Shown here: positions 16,729 through 24,889 of the stretch, in pieces
How positions within the stretch are numbered: position 1 is the first letter of the stretch
How the letters are laid out: the number at the start of each line of letters is the position of its first letter
NCBI GenBank assembly: GCA_046331245.1
Contig: JAXLRH010000002.1
Span: 186,001-250,000, forward strand
Direction: 5' to 3'
From: SSF14 sp046331245
Lineage (GTDB): Bacteria; Actinomycetota; Acidimicrobiia; Acidimicrobiales; Microtrichaceae
DNA: 64,000 nt
The notes under the pieces: model-generated
Told to the model about the DNA's origin: nothing
What the model saw: only the letters and a program-made list of their open reading frames with translations
Database searches by the model: none
Program-made: the position numbers and the translations under genes

Positions 16729-17997
16729 ATGACGCCGATCAGGGTGCTCGTCGTCGACGACTCGGTCGTCATCCGGCGACTCGTCACGACCGTCCTCGCA
16801 GAGGACAGCGACATCGAGGTCATCGGCACGGCCGCCAACGGACGGATCGCGATCGACAAGCTCACGTCGGGCACGCTTCCCGACGTCGTCACCCTCGACA
16901 TGGAGATGCCGGTGATGAACGGCATCGAGACGCTCCGCGAGATCCGCAAGCGCTGGCCGCGCCTCCCCGTGATCATGTTCTCGACGCTCACCGCCGTGGG
17001 CGCCGCCGCGACGCTCGACGCCCTGTCCGCCGGCGCGAGCGACTTCGTGGCGAAGCCGTCCAACGTCGGCAGCGTGGCGCTCGGCATGCAGGCCGTCCGC
17101 GACCAGCTCATCCCGAAGGTGCGGCTGCTCGCCGGCCGACCGATGACGCCGACGACCCACACGCTGCCGGGCACGCCGACCGCCGACGCTCCTCGCGCGT
17201 TCGCACGGGTGTCGCCGGCGCCCGTCGAGCACACGACCCACGTGGCACGCACGACGCCCTCCTCGCACATCACCGTTCGTTCCACGACGCCCGTCGCGCC
17301 CGTCACGGCACGGCCGACGCCGGCACGCGCCGCGATCGACACGGTGGCGACCCCCCGTCGATTCACCCGGGCGCTGTCGGGCAAGGTGACCGCTGTCGTG
17401 ATCGGCGTGTCGACGGGCGGCCCGAACGCGCTCGCCGAGATCTGGCCGCGGCTCGCGGCGCTGCAGGTGCCGGTGCTCATCGTCCAGCACATGCCGCCGG
17501 TGTTCACCACGATGCTGGCGAAGCGGCTCGACGCGATCGGGACCGTCCGCATGAGCGAAGGCGTGCAGGGCGGCGTCGTCGGGAAGGGTGACGGATGGCT
17601 CGCCCCGGGCGACCACCACATGCGTGTCGAGCAGACCCCCGACGGGGTGCGGCTGTGCCTCGATCAGGAGGCGCCCGAGAACTCGTGCCGTCCCGCCGTC
17701 GATCCGCTGTTCCGCAGCGCCGCCGCGGTGTACGGCCCCGGCACCCTCGCCGTCGTCCTCACCGGGATGGGCTCCGACGGCCTCGCCGGTGCCCGCGCCG
17801 TCCGCGAAGCGGGAGGAACGGTGCTCGCGCAGGACGAGCCGAGCAGCGTCGTCTGGGGCATGCCCGGCGCCGTCGTGAACGCCGGTCTGGCGGACGTGAT
17901 CCTGCCGCTCGATCGCATGGCCGCCGAGATCTCGGCGCGGTGCGGTGCGGTGCTGCCCTCGCTCAACGTCCCGCCCGGTCGGGTGGTGGCGTCATGA
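16729..17997 (+). CDS. cheB: chemotaxis methylesterase CheB
   Basis: A 422-residue two-domain protein that removes methyl groups from receptors. The N-terminal receiver (residues 1-120) has VVDDS, LDMEMPVMNG and FVAKPS. A long Thr/Pro-rich linker (about 140-215) is typical of actinobacterial CheB. The C-terminal esterase shows the serine in GVSTGGPNAL, the histidine in VQHMPP and the aspartate in TGMGSDG. Start ATG 16729 lies 1 bp after the MCP stop; the longer reading frame upstream has no conserved content. The stop overlaps cheR (ATGA). Confidence 0.95.
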   Translation: MTPIRVLVVDDSVVIRRLVTTVLAEDSDIEVIGTAANGRIAIDKLTSGTLPDVVTLDMEMPVMNGIETLREIRKRWPRLPVIMFSTLTAVGAAATLDALSAGASDFVAKPSNVGSVALGMQAVRDQLIPKVRLLAGRPMTPTTHTLPGTPTADAPRAFARVSPAPVEHTTHVARTTPSSHITVRSTTPVAPVTARPTPARAAIDTVATPRRFTRALSGKVTAVVIGVSTGGPNALAEIWPRLAALQVPVLIVQHMPPVFTTMLAKRLDAIGTVRMSEGVQGGVVGKGDGWLAPGDHHMRVEQTPDGVRLCLDQEAPENSCRPAVDPLFRSAAAVYGPGTLAVVLTGMGSDGLAGARAVREAGGTVLAQDEPSSVVWGMPGAVVNAGLADVILPLDRMAAEISARCGAVLPSLNVPPGRVVAS

Positions 17998-18974
17998 CCC
18001 TCGGCCCCGACGACCTCGCCTACGTGCGTCGCATCGTCGCCGAACGTTCGGCGATCCAACTCGAGGAGGGCAAGGAGTACCTCATCGAGTCACGACTCGA
18101 GACGCTCGCACGCCTCGAGAACCAGGCCGACGCGACCGTGATCGTCGAGCAGATGCGTCGCTCCCCCAGCGGCCCGATGACCCAGAAGGTCGTCGAGGCC
18201 ATGACGACCAACGAGACGTCGTTCTTCCGTGATCGCCTCCCGTTCGACGCCCTACGCGACTCGGTGCTGCCGGCGCTCGTCGCCGCACGCTCCGCGACCC
18301 GCCGGCTCAACATCTGGTGCGGTGCGGCGTCGACCGGCCAGGAGCCGTACAGCATCGCCATGCTGATCCGGGAGCACTTCCCCGAGCTGGCGGCCTGGAA
18401 CGTGAGCATCCTCGCGACCGACCTGTCCACCGAGGTGCTGGAGAAGGCCCGCTCCGGGCGGTACTCCCAGCTTGAGGTGGGTCGCGGACTCCCGGCCCCG
18501 ATGCTCGTCCGCCACTTCGAGCAGGACGGAGCCCGGTGGAAGGTGCGCCCCGCCGTGCGCGAGATGGTCGAGTTCCGTGAGCTCAACCTGATCGGCACGT
18601 GGGCCGCGATGCCCCGCCCCGACATCGTGTTCCTCCGCAACGTGATGATCTACTTCGACGTGCAGAACAAGCAGCGCATCCTCGCCAAGATCGCCGCGAA
18701 CATCGCCTCCGACGGCTACCTCTTCCTCGGGGCCGGCGAGACCACCCTCAACCTGGACACCACGTTCCGCCGCATCGAGATCGACCGCGCCGGCGTCTTC
18801 CAGGTGAGCCGGGGCGCCCCGGACCTCCGACCCGTCGAGGCCGCCGCCGCGATCGGCACGGCCGCCGCGGCGCCCCGCGTCGACTGGCCCGCCCTCGGTT
18901 CGACCCCGACCCGACCCCTACCGACCGCCGGAGTCACCGGCACGATCCGACCCGTACCCCGAGGAGTGACATGA
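17994..18974 (+). CDS. cheR: chemotaxis methyltransferase CheR
   Basis: A 326-residue SAM-dependent enzyme that methylates receptor glutamates, opposing CheB for adaptation. An N-terminal helical CheR_N domain is followed by the methyltransferase core: TTNETSFFRD, NIWCGAASTGQEPYSIAM (SAM loop), LATDLS, and DIVFLRNVMIYFD. The C-terminal 45 residues are Pro/Ala-rich and look disordered. Coupled to cheB upstream and to the cheX-like gene downstream by 4-bp overlaps. No CheD gene is present in the operon. Confidence 0.94.
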   Translation: MTLGPDDLAYVRRIVAERSAIQLEEGKEYLIESRLETLARLENQADATVIVEQMRRSPSGPMTQKVVEAMTTNETSFFRDRLPFDALRDSVLPALVAARSATRRLNIWCGAASTGQEPYSIAMLIREHFPELAAWNVSILATDLSTEVLEKARSGRYSQLEVGRGLPAPMLVRHFEQDGARWKVRPAVREMVEFRELNLIGTWAAMPRPDIVFLRNVMIYFDVQNKQRILAKIAANIASDGYLFLGAGETTLNLDTTFRRIEIDRAGVFQVSRGAPDLRPVEAAAAIGTAAAAPRVDWPALGSTPTRPLPTAGVTGTIRPVPRGVT

Positions 18975-19459
18975 CCCTGACCCAGAGCGAGCTCCGCGAC
19001 GACATCGACGAGGTGACCACCCAGGTGTGGACGAACATCCTCTCGCTCGACGTCGTCCGCGGCGGCCCGGCCGATGCCGCACCGGTGACGGTCTCGAGCG
19101 CGGTCCACATCATCGGCGAGTGGAACGGAGCGGTCGTCCTCACGATGACGTCCGAGCTGGCCACCGTCATCGCCACCACCATGTTCTGCATGGACGCGGC
19201 CGAGCTCGAGGAGAGCGACGTCAACGACGCGGTCGGCGAGATGGCGAACATGATCGGCGGCAACATCAAGTCGCTGCTGCCGGGCCCGTCCCAGCTCTCG
19301 ATGCCCACGGTCGCCGCCGGCGAGCAGCAGCCCGTGTTCCCCGGCAGCGAGGTGATCGACCGACTCGAGTTCACCGCCGCCGGCCAGCCCTTCAACGTGA
19401 CCCTGCTGCGCGAGCGGTCCGGGGCCATCGACAACGACGCAGAGAGGAACGACCGATGA
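18971..19459 (+). CDS. CheX-like CheY-P phosphatase
   Basis: A 162-residue protein of the CheC/CheX/FliY group. The central helix ESDVNDAVGEMANMIGGNIKSLL matches the E-x(3)-N phosphatase signature (ExxN spacing in EMANMIGGNIK), as in CheX proteins that dephosphorylate CheY. The single signature copy favours CheX over two-helix CheC. Start ATG overlaps cheR by 4 bp, and its own stop overlaps the second cheY. I infer a signal-termination role; direct activity cannot be shown from sequence. Confidence 0.8.
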   Translation: MTLTQSELRDDIDEVTTQVWTNILSLDVVRGGPADAAPVTVSSAVHIIGEWNGAVVLTMTSELATVIATTMFCMDAAELEESDVNDAVGEMANMIGGNIKSLLPGPSQLSMPTVAAGEQQPVFPGSEVIDRLEFTAAGQPFNVTLLRERSGAIDNDAERNDR

Positions 19460-19815
19460 AGATCCTGATCGTCGACGACAGCAAGGCAATGCGGATGATC
19501 GTGAAGCGCACGCTCCGCCAGGCCGACCTCGGTGACCACGACACCGAGGAGGCCGGCGACGGCACCGAGGCGATCCCGCTCATCGACTCGTGGTGCCCCG
19601 ACCTCGTGCTGTCGGACTGGAACATGCCCGAGATGAACGGCATCGACCTGCTCCGTCACGTGCGCGCCTCGGGCAACACGGTTCGCTTCGGGTTCGTCAC
19701 GTCCGAAGGCACCGACGACATGCGCCAGCTCGCCAGCGACGAGGGCGCCGAGTTCCTGATCACGAAGCCGTTCGACCCCGACTCGTTCACGGTGGCCCTG
19801 GGGCGCAACGTCTGA
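19456..19815 (+). CDS. response regulator CheY (second copy)
   Basis: A 119-residue lone receiver with VDDSKAM, the phospho-accepting Asp in LSDWNMPEMNG, the Thr/Ser switch in VTSEG and the Lys in ITKPFD. It differs clearly from the CheY at 14779 (about half the residues), so it is not a recent duplicate. It is sandwiched between the CheX-like gene and an unknown gene with overlapping stops and starts, which suggests it acts with one of them, for instance as a CheX substrate. Confidence 0.92.
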   Translation: MKILIVDDSKAMRMIVKRTLRQADLGDHDTEEAGDGTEAIPLIDSWCPDLVLSDWNMPEMNGIDLLRHVRASGNTVRFGFVTSEGTDDMRQLASDEGAEFLITKPFDPDSFTVALGRNV

Positions 19816-20297
19816 TGTTGTTGCGCCCGCTTCACCGGCTCCCGAGCCAACCGCAGCTCACGCAGATGCTCCGCGGCCTTCTCGGACGCGAGGTCGAGCT
19901 GACGAAGATCGAACCGCACGACCACCCCTCCTACGTCGCGATCTACAGCGACGCCACGGGGCGGGCGGTCAACGTCCTCGCGTTCGACGTGCCACTGGCG
20001 GCGTCGGCGAGCGCAGCCCTTGCGCTGATCCCGGTCGGCTCCGCCGAGGAGTGGATCGCGTCCGGCGAGCTTCCCGAGGACGCCCGCGACAACGTCTACG
20101 AGGTGCTCAACGTGCTGGCGGCGACCCACAACCAGAACGACGAGTCCCGCCACGTGAAGCTCACCTCGCTGGTGTCACCCGGCGACGCGCTGCCCGACGA
20201 CGTGGCTCGCGGGCTCGCCTCGCCCGCTGCCTTCGTGTGGTTCCGCGCCGAGGTGCCGGGCTTCCCCGGCGGCATCCTCAACGCCGCCGCGTTCTGA
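19815..20297 (+). CDS. unknown protein, last gene of the chemotaxis operon
   Basis: A 160-residue soluble protein that I cannot assign. Its ATG shares a base with the cheY stop (TGATG), so it is translated with the operon. A segment NVYEVLNVLAATHNQNDESRHVKL resembles the helix of CheC/CheX-fold proteins in placement but lacks the phosphatase ExxN pair, so a distant relation is only a guess. It is followed by a perfect hairpin. Its position argues for a role in chemotaxis signalling or adaptation. Confidence 0.75.
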   Translation: MLLRPLHRLPSQPQLTQMLRGLLGREVELTKIEPHDHPSYVAIYSDATGRAVNVLAFDVPLAASASAALALIPVGSAEEWIASGELPEDARDNVYEVLNVLAATHNQNDESRHVKLTSLVSPGDALPDDVARGLASPAAFVWFRAEVPGFPGGILNAAAF

Positions 20298-20316
20298 GCC
20301 GGCCGACTCGGCCGGC
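20298..20316. terminator. bidirectional hairpin between convergent operons
   Basis: Perfect 9-bp arms GCCGGCCGA and TCGGCCGGC around a single C, directly after the chemotaxis operon stop and 14 bp from the end of the convergent PilZ/signal-peptidase gene. There is no T run, as is common in GC-rich genomes. Confidence 0.6.
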
Positions 20317-20329
20317 CTGCTGCGAGTGC

Positions 20330-22579
20330 TCAGACGACGGGAACGGCCGCACCGGCGTGACGACGCCCGCGCCGTGAGGCCCGGGTCCGTGCCGCCGATC
20401 GGGCGAGCGCCGGCGCCAACAGGAGCAGCGCCCCCGACGTGAGCACGACGGTCGTCGATGTGGACCGCACGAGGATCGCGATCGTGCCGATCCTCGGGAT
20501 CGACATCGACTCGCGCCCGACGAGGTCGTCGCGGCCGAGCACGACCGACTCGGAGAAGCGGTTCGCGTCGCCACGTGTCGTCACGACGAGGCGCCCGTCC
20601 TCGTGATCGACGCTGCGAACACGGTGCGTGAGCGACCCGTCCTGCGCCTCGGCGCGAGCCACGGTGACGACGTCGCCGGGCCGGAGCTCCGACGCACGGA
20701 CCGTCTGAGAGATCACGACGTCGCCGATGCCGAGCGTCGGCCGCATCGAGCCGCTGCGGATCACCAGCGTGTGATACCCCGACATCACCAGGGTCAACGT
20801 GGCCAGCACGGCCACCGACACCAGCACGCCACCGACCACCGCCACTCGATCTGTCCATCGGACGAACAGCGGTCGAGGCGCCGGCGCATGCGGAGCATCG
20901 ACCGCCGTGATCGTCTCGGCGCGCTCGGCCCGCTGGCGGGTCGCGGCACGGAGCAGCTGCCGCATCCAGTCGTCGAGATCCTCGGGCCGCGTGTCCAGAC
21001 GGAACCCCACGATGCGGTCGTCGCCCACCCGACGCTCACCGACGATCGTCGCCACGACCGTCACGACGGCACCGTCGTCGAGATGGATCGTCGCGTCGAC
21101 CTCCCGGCCGACCTCAACCGGCGGCTCGATGCCGGATAGCTGGATCGACAGCCCGTCGGGCGACGCGTCGACGCTGCGGACGTCCACCTCGGGGAACTCG
21201 ACGAGGAGATCGAGCGGCACGCGGAACTCCGAACGCTCCCAGTTGCGACGCAGGAACGCTCCGACGCCGACACCCCACAACATGGCGAGGAGCCCGAGGC
21301 TCGACACCACCGAGAGCGTCGAGGCGCTGCCGGCGGACGTCTGGTCGATGAGGCCGGCGCCGGTGACGACGGTGAGGAGGAGCGCGGCCCACACCAGTGG
21401 CCGCGTCGGGAGTGGGAGACGTCCCGCGCCACGACGGCGGGTGAGGGCAGGGACGAGCGCGGCGAGCGAACCGGGCGCGCGGTGCAGCGTCCAGGTGAGG
21501 TCGGCCACCGGATGCAGGCCGACCCCGAGGAGGCGACGAACCGCCGCCCACCGAAGGAGACCGACGACGGCGAGAACGAGCGCCGTGGGAGCGAGGCCCA
21601 CCCGCCAGCCCTCGTAGGGCGACGCCCCCAGGCGGACGAGGACGACGCCGACGGCGAGCGCGCGCCAGGCGACCAGCTCCGTCGACAGGAGGGCGAGCGC
21701 CGCAAGACGACACCCGAGCCGACCGGCGGTCGCCGCGTCGCCGACGTCGGCGGCTGCCGCACGCTGGCGGGCGGTCGTGTCCGGCCAATAGGCGTGGGCC
21801 GAGACCGGCGCCACCCGGTAGGCCAGCGTCTCGTCGGTGAGCGCGATGCCGTGCCGACCGGCGGCGCGCTGGGAGCGCAGCCAGCGACCCCACGGCCGCC
21901 CGGCCTCGAGCGGTGCGCGCACCAACAGGTCGGTGCGCACGAGCGTGGCGTCCGACTCCCAGAGATCGACGCCGCGTGCGCGAACGGCGGCGCGGAACCG
22001 ACGCCCCACGGCGGCGCCGTGCTCCGCGACGAAGCCGTCGCCGTTCAGGACGGCGACGGTCCCGGTGACCCACCCGATGTCGTCGGACAGGAATCCGGCC
22101 GCCCGTTCGCAGCGCTCGACGTCGGCGATCACCCGGCCGGACACCACGAAGACCGCATCGGTCGTGACATCGGCGGCGGCCTCACCGATCGCGGCCTCCA
22201 GCGACTCGGCCTGGTACACGGGCACGCCGAGATCGCGGATCGGGTCGCGCACCGAGGTCGGGCCCGACACGATCACGATCGGCACCTCGCGGCTGATCGA
22301 CGCGATCGACGCGCGGGTCACCTCCGGCGGCTCGTCGCCCACCTTGACGAGCACCGTGACCGTTCCCCGGTGTGCCTCGTCCCCACCGGGCTCGGCGACC
22401 GGCGGGTTCGCGGCCGGGGCCCACGTCGCGAGGACGGACGGCACGACCCCGCCCGCCATCGATGCGGCGAGCACGGCGTACAGCCACGGTGCGTGCCAGT
22501 GCTGCGCCCAGGCGACCGACGCAACGGCGACGGCCCCGCCCACGACGAGCGTCTCACCCGCGAGGAGGAGACGCTTCAT
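20330..22579 (-). CDS. BcsA-like glycosyltransferase (degenerate) / PilZ / signal peptidase I fusion
   Basis: A 749-residue membrane protein. Two helices lead into a GT2-like region (about 70-285), then several helices (285-440), as in cellulose synthase BcsA. The GT2 motifs are eroded: the DxD place reads VSG and QxxRW reads QRAAA, so transfer activity is unlikely. A PilZ domain follows with intact c-di-GMP motifs, RNWER (445-449) and DASPDG (471-476). After another helix comes a type S26B signal peptidase with SGSMRP (Ser611), THRV (His652) and TRGDAN (669-673), as in SipW/Sec11. I infer a c-di-GMP-sensing signal peptidase. The threonine-rich surface-protein gene just upstream is the likely partner. 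Confidence 0.85.
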   Translation of the reverse strand: MKRLLLAGETLVVGGAVAVASVAWAQHWHAPWLYAVLAASMAGGVVPSVLATWAPAANPPVAEPGGDEAHRGTVTVLVKVGDEPPEVTRASIASISREVPIVIVSGPTSVRDPIRDLGVPVYQAESLEAAIGEAAADVTTDAVFVVSGRVIADVERCERAAGFLSDDIGWVTGTVAVLNGDGFVAEHGAAVGRRFRAAVRARGVDLWESDATLVRTDLLVRAPLEAGRPWGRWLRSQRAAGRHGIALTDETLAYRVAPVSAHAYWPDTTARQRAAAADVGDAATAGRLGCRLAALALLSTELVAWRALAVGVVLVRLGASPYEGWRVGLAPTALVLAVVGLLRWAAVRRLLGVGLHPVADLTWTLHRAPGSLAALVPALTRRRGAGRLPLPTRPLVWAALLLTVVTGAGLIDQTSAGSASTLSVVSSLGLLAMLWGVGVGAFLRRNWERSEFRVPLDLLVEFPEVDVRSVDASPDGLSIQLSGIEPPVEVGREVDATIHLDDGAVVTVVATIVGERRVGDDRIVGFRLDTRPEDLDDWMRQLLRAATRQRAERAETITAVDAPHAPAPRPLFVRWTDRVAVVGGVLVSVAVLATLTLVMSGYHTLVIRSGSMRPTLGIGDVVISQTVRASELRPGDVVTVARAEAQDGSLTHRVRSVDHEDGRLVVTTRGDANRFSESVVLGRDDLVGRESMSIPRIGTIAILVRSTSTTVVLTSGALLLLAPALARSAARTRASRRGRRHAGAAVPVV

Positions 22580-22626
22580 CGTGGACGGGACGGTCGCAGG
22601 GGTCGGGATCGTCGCCGCCGATGCCG

Positions 22627-23934
22627 TCAGGACGGGAGCTGGCGGCGGCGGAGGAACGTGATCGACAGGATCGTCGCACCGGCGCCGAGGAGCACGAGGC
22701 CGAACACCACGAGGATCGCCGAGGGGGCGCCCGTCACCGCGAGGGGACGGTCGATCTCGCTGCCGAGGACAGCGGGATCACCCACGTAGATGCTGGTCGA
22801 GGTGACGACGGCGCCCAGGACGCCCGTCTTGGCCGTGGTTGTCGTGGTCGACGACGTGGACGTGGACGAGGACGTGGTCGTCGAGGCCTTGGTCGTGGTC
22901 GTCGTCGCACCGCCGCCCCCGCCGGCGATGGTCGTCGTCGTGGTCGCTGGGGCCGACGTGGTGGTCGTCGGCGCCTCGGTGGTGGTGCTGGCCTTGGTGG
23001 TGGTCGTCGCGGCCTTCGTGGTGGTCGGCGCCTCGGTGGTCGTCGTCGCCTTCGTGGTCGTCGGGGCCTCGGTGGTCGTCGTCGCCTTGGTGGTGGTCGG
23101 CGCCGCCGTGGTCGTCGGGGCCGCCGTGGTCGTCGTGGCCTTGGTGGTGGTCGGGGCCGCCGTGGTCGTCGTGGCCTTGGTGGTCGTCGTGGCCTTGGTC
23201 GTCGTCGGCGCCATCGTCGTGGTGGTCGCCTTCGTCGTGGTGGTCACCGGGGCCACCCACCCGCAGAAGACGATGTCGTCGATCGTGATCGGCTTCGCCG
23301 TCGTGGTCGGAGCGATCGTCGTCGTGGTGGTCGTGCTGGTGGTGGTCGTCGTCGCCTTGGTCGTCGTCGGCGCCATCGTGGTGGTCGTGGCCTTGGTCGT
23401 CGTCGGCGCCATGGTGGTGGTCGTGGCCTTGGTCGTCGTCGGCGCCACGGTCGTCGTGGTCGCCTTCGTGGTGGTGGGCGCCGCGGTCGTGGTCGGGGCG
23501 GCCGTCGTGGTGGTCGTCTTCCAGGTCGGCACGGCCCGCGACACCGAGTACCCCAGGACGTTCGGCAGGCCCGCCGTCGAGAACGTGCCACTGGTCTGGG
23601 CCGGCGTGAGGCTCGTGGTCACCGACGCGTTGCCGTCGGTCACGATGAAGGCACCGATCGGCACCGACGAGCTCCAGCTCCCGCCCTGCGCGTCGGCGTT
23701 GGAGATGTGGACGACGTTGCCGTTCCCCGCAGGGATCGTGAAGTGGTAGCCGTTGTGGTCGCGGTGGAACGTGGCGACGTGCACGGTGCCGTTGGGGCAC
23801 GCGGACCTGTCCGGGATGGACGAGCTGGTCTGCACCAGGCCCACGCCCAGTACGAGCGCGCCGACGACGGTCAGTGCCGCACCCCCGCGAACTGGTCCGA
23901 TTCGGTCGAACGCGTCTCGAAGCTTCTGGTTCAC
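22627..23934 (-). CDS. threonine-rich cell-surface protein with LAxTG sorting signal
   Basis: A 435-residue protein starting at GTG 23934, which follows a GGAGG ribosome site. A signal anchor (residues about 17-35) leads to a compact domain of about 100 residues (ACPNGTVHVATFHRD, HISNADAQGGSW). A stalk of about 250 residues made of TTTKA/TTTAAPTTT repeats follows, broken once by a short Cys-containing segment (ITIDDIVFCGW). The C-terminus has LAVTG, a hydrophobic helix and RRRQ, the class E sortase layout. It is probably wall-anchored with an exposed head. It is co-directional with, and 47 bp from, the PilZ/signal-peptidase gene. Confidence 0.82.
   Translation of the reverse strand: MNQKLRDAFDRIGPVRGGAALTVVGALVLGVGLVQTSSSIPDRSACPNGTVHVATFHRDHNGYHFTIPAGNGNVVHISNADAQGGSWSSSVPIGAFIVTDGNASVTTSLTPAQTSGTFSTAGLPNVLGYSVSRAVPTWKTTTTTAAPTTTAAPTTTKATTTTVAPTTTKATTTTMAPTTTKATTTTMAPTTTKATTTTTSTTTTTTIAPTTTAKPITIDDIVFCGWVAPVTTTTKATTTTMAPTTTKATTTTKATTTTAAPTTTKATTTTAAPTTTAAPTTTKATTTTEAPTTTKATTTTEAPTTTKAATTTTKASTTTEAPTTTTSAPATTTTTIAGGGGGATTTTTKASTTTSSSTSTSSTTTTTAKTGVLGAVVTSTSIYVGDPAVLGSEIDRPLAVTGAPSAILVVFGLVLLGAGATILSITFLRRRQLPS
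22856..23525 (-). repeat. low-complexity Thr-rich tandem repeats
   Basis: The stalk of the surface protein is encoded by repeated units of about 12-30 bp built from ACC/ACG threonine codons with AAG GCC or GCC insertions. Copies vary by synonymous changes, so this is a coding repeat prone to slippage rather than a CRISPR or insertion element. Confidence 0.85.
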
Positions 23935-23986
23935 GATGGCCTCCGCTGGGACGCCGCGACGAATGACGCGGCCGGCTGTTCCGCTC

Positions 23987-24013
23987 CAATCGGTCCAAAT
24001 TCGGACGAATTGA
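23987..24013 (-). promoter_or_regulatory. sigma-28-like promoter for the surface-protein / PilZ-peptidase pair
   Basis: On the minus strand TCAATTCG, 11 bp, then ACCGATTG, leaving a leader of about 45 nt with a GGAGG site before GTG 23934. A perfect palindrome, AATTCG-GA-CGAATT (23998-24011), overlaps the -35 region and could be an operator. Confidence 0.55.
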
Positions 24014-24052
24014 GCGGCAGCGCGCCGAGCGAGCCCGCTTCGCGGCGACGCG

Positions 24053-24880
24053 TCAGCCCACGAAGTCGGGCATCACGTCACGAGCGAAGGCCTCGACCTG
24101 GGCGCGTCCGGCCTCGGGCCATCCGCACACCAGGTAGCCGTATCCGGCGTCGCGCCACTTGGTCGCGTGGCGCCGAGCCACCTCGAGGTCGTCGAGCGAG
24201 AGGGAGCTGGCGCGCAGGATCGCCGAGGGCGCGCGGCCCGCCTCGGCGGCGAGCTCGTCCACGCGGGCGTTGGCCTCCTGCAGCGAGCTCGGTGTGCCCC
24301 AGGCGTGCCACACGTCGGCGTACCGCGCCACGAGCGGGAGCGTGCGGCGGGGCCCGTTGCCACCGATCCAGATCGGCGGGTGCGGGCGTTGCACCGGCAT
24401 CGGGTTCATGCGCGCGTTCTCGAGCGACACGACCCGGCCGTCGTAGGAGACGACCTCGCCGGTGCTGAGGCGCGTGAAGATCTCGAGCGCGTCCTCGAGG
24501 AGGTCGAAGCGATCTGCCGTGCCGGGGAACGGGATGCCCAGCTCGGTGTGCTCCTTGTCGAACCAGGCCGCGCCGAGCGACAGCTCCAGCCGACCGTGCG
24601 ACGCGTGGTCGATCGTGAGCGCCTCGGCGGTGAACACCGACGGGTGTCGATAGGTGACGCCGGCCACGAGCAGGCCGAGTCGGATGCGGGAGGTGACGCC
24701 GGCGAGCGCGGCGAGGGCGGTCATCCCCTCGAAGGTCTCGCCCGGGCCCTCGCCGTACATCGGTTGGAAGTGGTCGAAGCCCCAGGCGCCGTCGAAGCCG
24801 AGGTCCTCGGCGAACCGAACCCGGCTGACCAACTCGTCCCACGACACTCGTTGCTGTGCGATGTCGAGCCCGAATCTCAT
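24053..24880 (-). CDS. LLM-class F420-dependent oxidoreductase
   Basis: A 275-residue TIM-barrel of the luciferase-like monooxygenase family in its F420-using branch: MRFGLDIAQQ, WGFDHFQPM, SRIRLGLLVAG, YRHPSVFTAEALTIDHAS, LELSLGAAWF, and RPHPPIWIGGNG. The substrate is unknown. It is the last gene after an SsuABC-like importer (9 bp gap), and the LLM family also contains alkanesulfonate monooxygenases (SsuD). A role in sulfonate breakdown is therefore possible, but the F420-type N-terminus makes this uncertain. Confidence 0.85.
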   Translation of the reverse strand: MRFGLDIAQQRVSWDELVSRVRFAEDLGFDGAWGFDHFQPMYGEGPGETFEGMTALAALAGVTSRIRLGLLVAGVTYRHPSVFTAEALTIDHASHGRLELSLGAAWFDKEHTELGIPFPGTADRFDLLEDALEIFTRLSTGEVVSYDGRVVSLENARMNPMPVQRPHPPIWIGGNGPRRTLPLVARYADVWHAWGTPSSLQEANARVDELAAEAGRAPSAILRASSLSLDDLEVARRHATKWRDAGYGYLVCGWPEAGRAQVEAFARDVMPDFVG

Positions 24881-24889
24881 GCGGGCAAC

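Noticed and set aside
22856..23525. Possible CRISPR-like repeats
   Set aside because: The units vary, have no unique spacers and lie in frame within the surface-protein gene.
22790..23749. Long Val-rich open frames opposite the Thr-rich stalk
   Set aside because: They are the antisense reading of ACC/ACG repeats (GTGGTC), with no start signal or conserved domain.
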